A program made the position numbers and the translations under genes. From Cheiracanthium punctorium (lineage: Eukaryota > Arthropoda > Arachnida > Araneae > Cheiracanthiidae), in the NCBI GenBank assembly GCA_038373885.1, contig JAWZYV010001796.1, positions 583,501-647,500 on the forward strand: 64,000 nucleotides of DNA. The letters are read 5' to 3'. Positions within the stretch are counted from its first letter, which is position 1. Each line of letters begins with the position of its first letter. The notes under the pieces were generated by a model. It worked only from the letters and a program-made list of their open reading frames with translations, made no database searches and had not been told where the DNA came from. Positions 45,341 through 58,237 of the stretch are shown in pieces.

Positions 45341-48300
45341 GGCAAGTGTCCGCCTTTATAAAATATTTTAAAACTTTATTTTATTTAATACATTTAAATT
45401 ACATTTTCCCGATGATCACAACTTGAAAACTTAAGTAAATATTGACAATATTGTAAACAAAATATTACATTACCCCATTCTTTGGCAAAATGTAAAAATT
45501 TCTACAAACACACAAGGGATATATCTAAGACGTAAGTCAAGTTTGCATGCTTATGAAAAATACTCCAGAAAAAGAGCAGCAAAAATAAATGTTTTAGAAT
45601 ATATCAAATCTTCGTCTCAAAGCAGCTAGAAAAAGTATTTCTTTCTCAATATAAAATGTTTACAAGAGGACAAAATCCCGTTTGCTAGCCCAGTTACGGT
45701 CAGAAATATCAAGTTTATATTTCTTGTTGACAAAATATTCAAATGTAAAATCAAGCTTAGGAAATTTTCAATATCTGGCTGTCACATTTCAAAATTTCAC
45801 TTTCAGCATTTTTACAACAATTCCATTCTATATCCTTTTCAGTCCAAGAATATAATTCTTTTTTTCACTTTGCCTCTTTTTTTTTTTATTAACTTTCAGT
45901 TAGTTTTTCAACAAAAGGTAATTGTGTTTCTAGACTATGTTTAAAATGCTTTTATGATAAACATTATGCATTGCATCTAAATAGAAACATTTAGATTTTT
46001 TTTTTTTTTGTAAAATTAAACAAACATCCTGGTAATTGCATGAGGTACATATATCATATTGTGTAATATACAGTTTATCTTTTTGGATATTCAATATAGT
46101 TCAACTAACAGGATATGACAAAACCCCCATAAATTTAACCAACACATGAATAATCCAAACACATGAATTTGAAATATTATTCTTATAATCTGACTGATAA
46201 AGAAACACAACTGCTTAACAGTGAGTAACGTAAGTGAATATTATTCATTTCGTTTTTCTCAAAATAGAAAAACATGAACACAGCAATCCATTCAATAGCC
46301 GTCCGGAGAGCAAAATGTATTAGATTTCTTTTGATTGCCTATGTAAATGATTAATCAATGCCAGGCATGCCATTATAAGAAGTAATAAGCTAACGCTGTA
46401 TCATTTAACACCGGGAAATTTCGTTCTAAATAACAAATAGTTCATAGACCAGTATACATTCAAATTCTTTTGTGTAATGTATAAAATATATGCGTATTTT
46501 ACATTTTTAACAAATATTGGACCGGGCTGGGGTGATTATAAACACTTAGTGCAAATTTTAAGTATGTAAAGATTTAAAACATTTAATTATAAGAAGTATA
46601 GTGGTTTTATTAACTAGGGAGAAATCGCCCTCTCAAAAACATGTCGTAAAATTTTTGTTTCCATAGCACTATTTCCTCAAAATTTAAAGAAATGGTCATG
46701 ATTGGCCCCCCCAAAAAAATCACTAAATTGCAAAAAATGGAGTATTTATGACCATCATTGGGGGGAATAATGACCACTCGATTTCCCGCGATACTTGCGC
46801 TTACAACTTTTCATTGGTGCGATTGAAACAAGTATTTTTGTGTTTGTTATTGATTAGAATTACTTTAGTGTGTTTATAGTTCATACTAATAGGGTAGTAA
46901 TTCAATAAAAATATCCTCTTATCCCTCTTGCTGCAAGATTTGTTGAATCACTCTTAGTACTATAAGATGAAAAATATTGAATTGTAGAGTTCTTGAAATA
47001 ATTGTGTTGGGTAAAGTTGGCATTTAAGAACAAAAAAAAGTCAAAATATATGTATAAGACAGTTTAAAAAACAGGAAAGTGTTCCTGAAATGTCATCTGT
47101 CAGGACAGTTTTTTTTTTTTTTTAGTAACACAAGTTTTATATTTGAGCAGTTCAAACACCGTCAGCAGATGTTTAAGTTCAAACACCGTGCACCTAAAGC
47201 AGATAAACTCCAATACTTTTCGAGTAACATATGCCCCTCCAAAAATATGAATAAATCAATAGAAACTAAATTTTCATAAGACGACTGTTCATTAAAAATC
47301 GGTAGTGAGGTAATGTAAAACTGTCCTTCTACCTTTTAAGGAAATTAAATATTTGTGTGAAGAAATATCTATGGTCTGGACATTTTTTATTTGTATGTAC
47401 ATATCTCATTTATTTTTATTACAAACTCTTCTATGGCATGATTTTAATGTCGTGGAATGTACTCAGGCCATGGCAGTAAGTTTTTAGTGTTTGATTTTTT
47501 TTTTAAATTGTCACTAGTAAAATTCCGTTTTATAATTTATTTCCATGTAATGCCCATTATATAATAAAATGATTTAAATTTAATTTTCTTCAATATTTTT
47601 AAATGAAATAAGAGAGACATGTCTATTTCTTGGTCAAAATGCCTTTTTTTACTTCGTTTTCGCAAACGAAGTAGAAAACCCCAATTTTAAAAAACAGCAT
47701 TTGTTTAATTATGACCATGAATTTAAATATATTCAACTATGTTTGGAAAAGCAAAAGCATGACAGAAACTCCAAGATACTTTACAAGCATACTTCCTAAA
47801 CGATTGAGTTTGTTTGGAAATTTTGACTTTTGCGGAAAATAACTTTGAAAACAGTTCCGTTCATGAACAAATTCATTTATTGAAAAATTTTGTTAATTTT
47901 ACAATTGTTACTGTCAGCACGAGGACTTAATAATGCAACGTACATATCATGAAAAATACCTTATAGGAGCTTTATGCCTAGCGTTTTAGGTAAACTTTAT
48001 CATTTATATAATTTTCAGAATTCTGATCTTCATAGTAACTTCGAGGTCATAATAAATCATTTGACACTATTTAATACTTTTTAAAGATTTTATTTCACTT
48101 AATAATTATTTACCCATTCTCTGTATGATTAATTCTTTTCAAATCTGTATACATAAATTATGTTAATGCATCTTTCAGAAGTAGATGTTACCGTTCAGTT
48201 ACCAATGCGTTGCTAAAATCATTTTTTTTCAGTGTGTTCTTTGATTGGTGGGCCAATTTTTAAAGTTTTTGTTGATGTGAAGTTCACTTTCATTTTGATT

Positions 48301-48797
48301 CGTTCTCTCTCTCGCATGCTCTGGAAGTTTTTTCCCTTCTTATTGAAACACTTAACTGCAGAACAATGTGCATACATTTTTGCAAACAGAATGATCAAGA
48401 AATAATTTTCCATAAATATAACAATTTTTCTTTGGTCTTAAGTGAAATGTTTATGTGTTGTTATTGAATATTTCATAAAATTAATTACAACGACGATACA
48501 TTTTTTTCAAATATACGTTTAATGACTTTTGTTCTATGTCCTGAAATTGTCATACATCAAGCATTATGCTGAGTATCCTTATTATATTAAACATAAAAAG
48601 CAGTTCTACAGTGCTTTAGTTCGTGGAAGTAAAATTTATCTGTAGCTCCAACGTCTTCAATATTCAAACTATACATCCGAGGGTGCCAATACGTCTCACC
48701 TGTGTTAAGTGTCTCGTCTGATATTGGTTCAAAATTAGACCACTCAGGGAGCAACGTTGTTCCGTCTACTAAACTCCCCAACAGTAAAATGGTTAAC
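45341..48797. other. A+T-rich stretch without recognisable genes
   Basis: No gene is supported. At 46520-46800 several GATTATAA / TCATGATTGGCCCCCCC / GGGGGGAATAATGACCAC motifs recall the ends of a DNA element, but no pair of termini can be fixed. Confidence 0.45.
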
Positions 48798-49638
48798 CCC
48801 AGACTTGCCCAGCTTGGTCAGCTTGTTACACTTGCTCAGCTTGCATTAAGCTTGACATAGCAAGCTTAATTTCAAGCTTAAAAAATTTTCCTACATACAC
48901 GGAGCGCCATCGGCGAACTCGGCCCATATATTTTATTTTTCCACGCATTTTCCCCTCTATGCTGAAATTTCAATTTAGTTTAATCTGTTTCCATCAAGCA
49001 TCCGCGGCTGGTATCAAACTCGGGACCTAAGGGTTGGGAAGCCAGCGTCATATCCATTCAGCCAATCTGCCTAGCGCTGGTATGACTAAAGTTTGAAGTG
49101 ACTGTTATGGTTGTCACGCCGTTTTCTGACGAGATCGATCAGTGGCCAATGCCGAGTTTCTTTTATTTTTCCATGGGATGAATCAAAATTAAAATTATAT
49201 TATGTGTGATTTATAGACTCTTACTAATAGGGAAATAAGCATACTATAAACTTAAAAGCAGCACACGTTTTAAAACTTTCAATATCGCGACACTCATGTT
49301 GGGCAATACTGGCCAAAATCGAGACAAACGACTGATTTTGAAATCAATTTCGTAGTATTATTGTATTTTATTTTGAAGAATTTCAATATTTGGAAATATA
49401 GAATCAGAATCTTTTTTTTATTCTATGGTCAAGTACATTTATGACTGATGATAAATTTTTTGTTATGTGGATGTGGCTTTCCAAATCAAGCAGTCATCAA
49501 GTTGTATTCAAGCTTGACAGTTCAAATGACTTCTCCAAGCTTGCTGCAAGCTCAAAATGAATTGAATTGTCAAGCTTGTATTAATACGTCAAAATCAAAG
49601 AAATGTCAATCTTGATTTAAGCTTATGTGCTGTCTGGG
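48798..49638 (-). mobile_element. Non-autonomous DNA element of AAGCTTGA subterminal repeats, copy B
   Basis: The left end is CCCAGACTTGCCCAGCTTGG and the reversed right end is CCCAGACAGCACATAAGCTT, identical in pattern to copy A (8935-10429). AC flanks both sides. The interior aligns with copy A in reverse (for example the reversed block GATTTCAAAATCAGTCGTTT and ACTTCAAACTTTAGTCATAC) and lacks about 0.5 kb near one end. The tRNA-like segment lies at 49005-49080. Confidence 0.75.
49005..49080 (-). repeat. tRNA-like segment inside the AAGCTTGA element, copy B
   Basis: Minus-strand TTGGCTGAATGGATATGACG matches the A-box region of copy A, and GGTCCCGAGTTTGATACC matches its B-box region. The middle differs: CTGGCTTCCCAACCC replaces the ACG anticodon region of copy A. 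It is not a functional tRNA. Confidence 0.5.
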
Positions 49639-51179
49639 ACATCCCTAGCTCTTGTAGGGGGTAAGCCTATAGTCAGCAGCTGACAAGGTCTTTTAGACAG
49701 GAAAATAAAAGACAAAGCTTTAGAGCTCTAATTCTTTACGTAGTTATAAGAGTCAATACTTTACGTTTACATTGACAAATGCTTTGTAACTCGAACTCAT
49801 TACAATTGAGCTCTATAATACGACAGTTTGCAGTATTAATCTTTCACAAAGTATCTCTAAATATGCTCATATCAAAAGAGTTACTAAAAATACTTCCCCG
49901 CATGCATACAACATGTAAAATTTCGATTAATACTGGCATCTGTGAGAGGTAAACAAAATATTAGCATATCAGAATTTCTTGATAAAATACAAAGCATTAC
50001 AAAAACAAGCGATATGCTTTAGACAAAATTGGAATCTCCATAGCTGAAATTCAGTTAAAATGTACATATTGTATATCTGACTCTGCAGATATAACAGAAA
50101 CAAAATATGTCAAACATGTACGTCTTGAACCAGTGGAAGACTGTTCTGACTCAATATGAAATAGAAGTAGTTGAAATCTCTTTTGTAAACTCACGGTCAA
50201 AAATTTGAAAGTTTTTTATACTTTTCATCGACAAAATGTTTAAATGTAATACAAAGCAAATAAAATTTTTCAATATCTGGTTATAACATTTCAAAATCGT
50301 TTTCTTTTCCATGTTACAAATCCTTCTTTCAGTCCAAATCTATTTTTGTCAAAATATAAAGTTCTGCTTCCATTTCTTAAGTTAAATGGGATATTCTGTA
50401 ATGCAGCTTGTTTCAATTTACAGCTACAGAAAACTGCTTCGATTTGTAATTGATACAGCAATTGTTCAACAGTATAGAACAATTTCAAATATTACAATTC
50501 ATTTTACAATTAGAATTAACTGCATTTGCAAGATTATAATATTGCAAAAATATTTAGATTATTTTTAGACATAGATTATTCATATCTGAACTTAATTCTA
50601 TAGTTTCCTTACAAGGTACATTCTAACAAACATGGAGATAGTATTATTATTGTCAAAATTATTTTCCCCTTTTACTGAGTATTTCTGCTCTACATTTCCT
50701 CCCTAGAAAAAGGGCATCGTGTGTTTATTTTTAACATATTTTATCAATGCTGAGACGTAATCATGACCAGACTTCGAAACGACTGATTACAATTAGGATT
50801 ACTTTTCTTTTTCAGACGGAGACAACAATTAGATTACGGAAATTAAAATTTTGATTTTTCAATTACGATTAGATTACTGTAATCAAACCAATAAAAACTT
50901 TACATTTTACTAACAATTTCAATTACGATTACGCATGGTGAGATCGCGATTAAATTACGATTAGAAAATATTTTTGTGAACATTCATAGCTTTTTAATTG
51001 TACAATTTTTAAGCTGAAGACAGAACTAGTTAACGAAAAGCGCTCAAAAGAAACTGGTTTTTAAAAGATAAAATAATTAAAACTGGGGAAAAATGTGGGT
51101 TTTGCGATTGGAAAATCTTGAGGTATTTTCCCTCTAACCGTAATCGTGAGAGATCTATTGTTTTAAACAACCCTGACGT
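49639..51179. other. A+T-rich stretch without recognisable genes
   Basis: Nothing recognised. 50780-50960 contains several diverged TTACGATTAGATTAC motifs, a weak local repeat. Confidence 0.5.
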
Positions 51180-51286
51180 CAAGCATATACCCCTGAATAA
51201 CTGTATCTGAAATCGTATTTCGATTGGTTGAACGGAAGGGCTTCTAGAGGTCCATTTATCGGAAAAGTTTTTTTAAGACCACCCTG
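51180..51286 (-). mobile_element. Fragment of the CAGGGTGGCCATAAA foldback element
   Basis: Reversed, it reads CAGGGTGGTCTTAAAAAAAC, then ATAAATGGACCTCTAGAAG and GTTCAACCAATCGAAA, matching about 105 bases of one arm of 58238-59081. TA follows its outer end. Confidence 0.65.
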
Positions 51287-51779
51287 TATAAACTCATAAA
51301 ATAAAAAATAATTTTTCGTAGAATTTACCTTACAGCAAACTGTAGCAACATATATGAGTTTCACAGAAGTCGGTGCATATTTCCATCAGTTAGAGCTTGA
51401 GTCGACAAAAAGACAACCGCATAAACACTTTTCAAGTATGTTAGAAAATTGTTAAAATAGTATAAATGTAATATCAATGTTTACAACAAAGATCATGTCA
51501 TGATACCAAACAACGATTTAAAAAAAATAAAATTCATGAATTTTCGTTTTTAAGTTCATTTTATTTCTAAACTATGTTGCTATACCTTTACCAGAAAAAC
51601 GATCCTTTAAAGCGATCAACACAATCATAGACTTTCAAAAGCACGGTCCTTCTTACTCTTAGACAATGCGACTCACTTTTTAAAGGCAGAAACTATATAG
51701 GAAACAATGTCATCCTCAACTTATGGATTTTTTTTCAGATACTTTACTAAAAAATTGCGCCACAGTAGATTTATACATC

Positions 51780-52085
51780 CATTCAATCTCATGTCGCGAC
51801 CAACCAAGAATTGACTCACGACTAATCGATGGGTCGCGAAGTACATTTTGGGAAAAGCTGCCCAAAGTTTTAACCCCTCAGCCGGGGCCATCGTAATTCT
51901 ACGGGGCCTGCTTGTGCACTCAGAAAGAGGCCTACGGACGTTTTCTCATTGGTTAGATTTGGCCATTAGATGACGTACCTAAGTGCTGGAACCAATAAGT
52001 GAGCACCCGTAGGCCTCTTTGGGTGACTCATCGGACTCAACTATTTTGGGTGACTCATCGGCCTCAGCTCGCGATGAGACATAAT
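51780..52085. repeat. Less A+T-rich segment with an imperfect inverted repeat
   Basis: AGAGGCCTACGG near 51925 is mirrored by CCGTAGGCCTCTT near 52007, with CATTGGTTAGA / GGAACCAATAAG also pairing. TTGGGTGACTCATCGG occurs twice just to the right. It looks like a small foldback element, but no target duplication was found. Confidence 0.4.
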
Positions 52086-52961
52086 ATTGCCGCACCTAAT
52101 GTTGAGATGTCCACTATCGGTCGTAAGTATGCATAGTATAAGCATTAGTCAATTTTCTTATACGTTAATTTTTACAGCATACTTATGTGTTGAAATACCG
52201 TTTCCATCCGTTAGTTTCTTTGATGGCTATTCAGTAGGAAAATCATCAGTTCTTCATAAATATCGTAATAAATATCGTAAATATTTATTACGATAATTAA
52301 TTACGATAACCTCATAAATATGGTAAATATATATCGGAAATATATCGGAAATAAATATCTACAAAAACTGAAAAATGCGATGAAAACGGTAACTTCAGAA
52401 GAAACTACTTAAGTTTTCCTCTTCAACTATTTTGGAACTAGTAATAATAATTTTCTTTTCGGTTTTACAGCAATCTGCAAATTTTATTTTACATTTTACT
52501 TAAGTTGAGATGTGCAGTAAGTAACATAAGCTTACTGTAGTAAGTTTCATTCCTTCCGCAGCGATAAACAGAATTCAACTGCTAATTTGCAGAAGTGTAT
52601 GCATCATTTGATGCGATTAATTAAATAAATTGGAAAATTATGTTTTGGAAATTCTGCTATTCAATGCACCGAAAATGACTGCAAATTAGTTTCCGCAATT
52701 CGGGAAGTGTTGAAAATAGTTAGATCTGACGAATACATTGGATTTTTGATCACGCGACACGTCAAGCACTCAGAGATTCTACATTATGCTAATTAATCCG
52801 CCTGTTGCAAAGCCGTGATGTATTTTGATTCGAACAATTTTGATTACTGTATTCCTTACATCAAAATTTTGTTAATACATTTCAGATTTGTACCAGCTTT
52901 CTAATTTCGATGTAGAAAAGTTGTCACATACTTTATTAAAATGCAAATTACTTTATTTTAT

Positions 52962-53010
52962 TAGATTCTAGACTGATAAAATTAATCAAATTTTATCAGT
53001 CTAGAATCTA
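52962..53010. repeat. Perfect 21-bp hairpin with 7-base loop
   Basis: TAGATTCTAGACTGATAAAA+T at 52962-52982 is the exact reverse complement of 52990-53010. CTTTATCAGTCTAG is repeated once more just downstream (53011-53024). Confidence 0.9.
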
Positions 53011-53637
53011 CTTTATCAGTCTAGTCAAATTAAATCAGTATTCTGAATTATTATCAAAAATGTGTATGTTTGATCCAAAAATGTACGTTCACATTTTTAA
53101 TTTTAATAACCTATTTAAAAATATTAATTTTAAACTGTAAAATAATGCATTCCTCGAGAACTAAAGATTTTATAAAAATAAACATATTGAATATCTCGTA
53201 ACTCCAAAAAGCTTATAAATTCTTCTATGATTTGGTTTCTATTCTTTTCCAGGTTCTGAGTTTCAAGCGTATCAATCAATACTAAATCAACTTGTATACA
53301 AGCAATGATAATTTGAATTACCTATATTTAGTTAAATTATGAGCGATGATTTAGAAAGCAGATTTAATAGTTTTTAAGGTACCGATTCAAAATCAATAAA
53401 TAAGTTAGTCTCATATGTTGTGCATTGTACTACGATAAAGACCGTGATACAATATTAAATTTTGCCCAGTTAGAATCTCTTTCTAGTGATTCTAGGGAAC
53501 TAAAATTTTTAATTTGAGTCTGATGAAATGAATATACATAGAAGCTTTGCAAAAATTACACTGCTAATTTATATGTATTACTCTAAAATTATATTTACAC
53601 ATCGGAAAAAACACTCAAAATACTGGTGTTAAACGAT

Positions 53638-53999
53638 AAAGTAAAGAAAAAACTTTGTAAAAAGCACACATAAGATGTTACAGGTAAGTAGATACGTACT
53701 TTTCGACCAAAAATTGTTTTGGTCTTCGTCAGTCAAAGCCCTTCGTCACAAGGAACAGAGGCAACTGAAAAGAGATAAACAAGCAAGCATGTTGACACAA
53801 GGGACAAAGAAAAACCGAAAAAAACCACGGAGAGGGGGAAAAAAGGGGGGGAAGGGATGAAAAGAAAGGAAAGAAGCAAAAAAATACAAAAATAAATAAT
53901 AATGATAAATAATAAATAAATAAATCTACTTACTTGTAATAAATAATCTACTTACCTGGAACATCTTATGTTTGTTTTTTTACAAAGTTCTTTATTTAC
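53638..53999. mobile_element. Foldback element, about 360 bp
   Basis: The left arm 53641-53692 (GTAAAGAAAAAACTTTGTAA to GGTAAGTAGAT) mirrors the right arm 53946-53999 (ATCTACTTACCTGGAACATC to TTTATTTAC) with few mismatches. The interior has GACCAAAA...TTTTGGTC, a purine-rich tract and an ATAA-rich tract. It has no gene and the family is unknown. Confidence 0.65.
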
Positions 54000-54245
54000 T
54001 TTATATTTACACATATTTTTAGAATGTGAGATATCTCACAAAATTTTTAATTTTTATTTATTTTCTTATCGTTCATATATTGATCAAACTCAACACCCCA
54101 GACATCCTAATACTAACGTTTCGTCAGTACGCTTTCTTTCTTGAGTAATAATTTGAAAATATTTTTAAAGCATGATGTAAATATTCTTATTTATTAGTTT
54201 TCACTAGTGCATTACTTTCAAAATAATATTAAACAAAATAGTCTA

Positions 54246-54951
54246 AGAGCCAGTGACCGCCAGACCTTCGTCATAGTATAAAAGCTGAAACTTTCTCTGC
54301 GCATACCCCCAACAGAGAAGGAACAATCGGCCACTATAAAGTTCGAATGACCGTGGCTTTGGCAGGTAACAGGTGGCAAAGGTGTATAAAATGGCAGAAT
54401 ATTTTCGTCATTTCATAAAGCTTCATTTTTTATAGGTTCTTTTATAGAAACCGCTTTATCCTTGCCAGACAGTTTTCCACCGTGGCAAACCCCCGCCAGA
54501 CATCCTCAAAGTCATGGAAAACTGTTGTGTTCGTAAACTCCCGCGACGAAGTACGTCAAGCTGTCACAAAGTGACAAGCCCATTTTATACTGCTACTTCT
54601 GAACTTTCTTACGATGCTGCAGCGCGCTCGTCATAGAATTACGTTTTCCATGACTTCGAGATTGTCTGGCGGGGGTTTTGCCACGATGGAAAAGTGTCTG
54701 GCAAGGGACATAAAGTGATTAGGGGATAAAGTGATTTCTAGTACTGCGAAGAAGAACCTATAAAAAAATTAAGCTTTATGAAATAACAAAAATTTTATGC
54801 CATTTTATACACCTTTGCCACCTGTTACCTTCCAAAGCCACGATCCTCCAAACTTTATAGTGGCCGGTTGTTCCTACCTCTACTGGGCAATATGCGCAGA
54901 GAAAGTTTCAGCTTTTATACTATGACGAAGGTCTGGCGGCCGCGGGCTCTT
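54246..54951. mobile_element. Large foldback element, about 706 bp
   Basis: The outer arms (54246-54560 and 54640-54951, approximately) are imperfect reverse complements for over 200 bases. Examples are CGCCAGACCTTCGTCATAGT, GGTAACAGGTGGCAAAGGTG and TTTCATAAAGCTT, and further in TGGCAAA-CCCCCGCCAGACA. The single-copy centre is small. The flanks show no clear duplication. It is much more GC-rich than its surroundings and has no gene. Confidence 0.8.
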
Positions 54952-57599
54952 GCTCTAAAAGCTTTGCTGCTGCATTAAATACTAGCTATTTTTAAATTAT
55001 TTTCTCTGATTAGCTTTATTTTCACTTTATATACCTCGTGTTTCCTTCTTTCAACATCCAAATTATACGTGCAAACGTGTGTATTAACGCTTTAAAAATT
55101 TTAACTAAAAAAGTTTAAATAATTTTTCATTGAGAGAGAAACACTTATATAACTGACTTGTATTTCTCAAATATTTTACCAGTGTACTGTCGGGCAGACG
55201 TTTGTACGATAAAACTTATGCTTTAAGTTTAGCATTAACAAAATAATATATTAGTTACTTTTTGCTTGCGAAAATATTAATAAATTATGACAGTTTGTAT
55301 GAAACTGACAGGTAAAAGTTAATAAGTTTATTTTCCCTTATAGAAATGTACTAACTCATTCGATATTAATTAAAAAATGACTTAGCATGCCCCTTAATTA
55401 TGTCTTATTTTGTTGAATTAAAAAAAATAATAATAATTTTGTAATTTAAATCAGAGTTTCATTCGTCAAAAAGCTATCAAAATTATTTCTACTTAATCAT
55501 TCATCCATTTCACAAGTTATTTCCAAGTGTGAAATTCACAAACCTGAAATGAAATTTTCACATGAATTCACAGGAGGACTAAATCGCTCTTCAGATTCGA
55601 AAATTTAACTGTTGATTCGCATGCATTAGCTATCGGAATTGGAAGTGTGAAAATTTAATAAATTTACTTCATTCCCTCGAGAGTGCAAACGCTTGAAATT
55701 GAGTTATGATTTCAAGCGTGTGATTAATGGAACGAAGCGATCTTACCAGAGATGATTCGTCGAAAATCACGTTTCCGAAATATGTCAACTATAGAACTAT
55801 AATGAGGCCCAACAATGATTATAAGCAGTTGAATTATGTTTTAAGCATTGGGTACTTACAGATTGGTGTTATCGGGAAAAACCTCCTGTGCGATTAATGT
55901 TCATGTAATTTATTTATTTATTTATTTGATTTTTCTGCGTAATATATAAGAATACGCACAGGAGCTATCACTTATAACGGTTATTTATGAAGCTAAAAGA
56001 ACATATTTGTACTTTTATTATTATTATTATTAATAGTATTATTATTAAAGTTATTATATTATTATTTTGAGAAAGAAGAATATTAAAAAGAAGCCTAAAA
56101 AAAATTCCTCATCAGTGACTAGTACCCTATATTCTAGAAGACTGATGTTCTTCCAGTCCTTCAGAATTTGTTGGGCTAACAGTCAAGAGATTTTTATTTT
56201 CTTCAGATTTTCTGGGAATACGCGTCACATTTTCAGAATATACAGTGTGCGATGCAGATCACATATCTAATTTAATAATCATTTAATTTGGCTTTCTTTA
56301 ATGTAATCTATCCAAATCATGTATTCTAAATCACTTCTGTTTTCATTTTTCTGCCATTTCGGCTTTTAAATCTGTATTTTCGCTTTTCCCGCATGCATTA
56401 TTCTTATTTGTTTGTTTCTTGAAATGAGACCCGGTGCCGGCGTTATGAGCTAAAAATAGATTATTTTACGTCCGTTTGCAAAATCAACGTACTTGCTGCT
56501 TCCCCTCTTGGCATCCTGCTGGCGTAAGTTATTTTTTGTTGCCCTGCGGCATCTTTAAAATTACTTGCTCGCGATTACGTCATTTTAATTTTATTGGATT
56601 AACTTAGTGTTGCTCTGGAATTGGCGCTATTGATCTCAGCCAGGGGTTTGTTCTCGCCAATGTGTCATTCTGTGCTGGCGTAATTTTTAAGTCATTCCAC
56701 CTTAATTTCACTGTCTATATAGGACGTAATTTTATTTCGCTGAAACACCACCATCCGTTGTAATAAGTTTATATTTCAATAGCATCTTTTTAATAAAATA
56801 GTTTTTTAGTATTTAACGTCTTTTTATTATATTGCAACTAAGTGTATCGAACCTGGATTTTCATGTGTCACAACGCAGTCTTAGTAATTTAAAACAGCCT
56901 AACTAATTAACTTCGTTACACAGTGTGTCCACAAAAGATCCTTATTTCAAGGCTGGATACAGCCAAAATACTAAATAAAAATTGCAGAATGTAATGGAAC
57001 ACTTCAAAGCATGAGAATTTCTTTGTGAGATATTAGATCTAAAATATTGCAAACAAATGGTCTATTATTATCCTTTTAAGACAATAAGATCTGTGGTAGA
57101 GTATCTATTTAACACATAAAGTTGTTAAACTGGAGTGTAAATAGCATGCGTGCCAAGTTAAAATGGGTGCAATGAGTTTTTTATAAATTGGTGGGACATT
57201 GATTATTTTCCCATAAATTGATTTGTGTCCTTGTGGTCCGTCAGAGATTCAAAGTGACAACATTTTCCAATATTTTATTACTTTGTTTTATTCAACTGAG
57301 AAAAATTGTATAATCAATGACATAAAGTACATTTCATCTTCAATTAAAAAGTAATATTGAATCAAAATAAAAGTGTGACAGTATATATGCAGAGGTGGTC
57401 GCCCCAATTTGCGGTGTTTTGAAAAGAAACATAACGATATATTTATTATTTTTTTGCAATAATATTCATATATTTATTTTTTTTTCTTTAACTTACTATG
57501 ACCTCCGATTAAAGGCAATAAAATGTACACCTTGGCGAGTATCCAATATTACTTATTATCCTACTTGTGCTCATACTGTTTGCATGACTTTATTCAATA
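54952..57599. other. A+T-rich stretch; a less A+T-rich patch at 56430-56700
   Basis: No gene is supported. The patch at 56430-56700 (from GACCCGGTGCCGGCG to GTGCTGGCGTAATT) has unusually balanced composition and a repeated TGCTGGCGTAA motif (56518 and 56673), but no open frame or paired ends. Confidence 0.45.
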
Positions 57600-57856
57600 T
57601 TTGATGGCAATATTTTGCTAATAAATTTATGATATTAACTGCAAGCAGAAGTGATACTTTCTTTTTAAAAATTATGCATGCAAATTGAAAATTTTGCATC
57701 CTGATTCGTCATGTTAAAGTATTTTTTGGTGTTGAGAGTTAATACTCGTGAAATAAGGCTGGGAAAATTAAATAGCGACCATTCCATTTTTTTTTTTTTT
57801 TTGCGAAAATGCTAAATTTGAACGTTCCGAAAAAGGGATGCTATACCACAAATAGG
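57600..57856. mobile_element. piggyBac-like MITE, diverged copy
   Basis: The right two thirds match 25780-25937: CATGTTAAAGTATTTTTTGG, AATACTCGTGAAATAAGGCT, GCGAAAATGC and an AAAAAGGGATGCTATACCAC end. TTAA is at 57857-57860. The left terminus is not clear. Confidence 0.55.
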
Positions 57857-58237
57857 TTAAGCATTTTGCTTTTAATTAAGTGTTAGAACGTCATAAAAAG
57901 AATCACAAAAAAGGAATCGAATGTATCTATTACAATAGCATGTGTGGCGGCATACTGATAAAAACTGTTATATTTTCACGCATTTAAATTGGGGAATTTG
58001 AGGTTTCTCAGAAAAAAAATTCTTAAAAAGAATACACGCGCTCTTTTTATGTTCACGAAGCGTGATTGAAATTTAGATTAGATATCTCAGAGAAAAAATA
58101 AAATGGCACAGTTGAGGCTTGTTTTCAGTTATCTTTTTTGGTACTACCACTTATAAGAATCTGATTTTTAAAGAAGTAATGCATAATTCGTGTTATGATA
58201 TTCATTGAAATTCTTCAGAATAGAAATTTTTAATATA

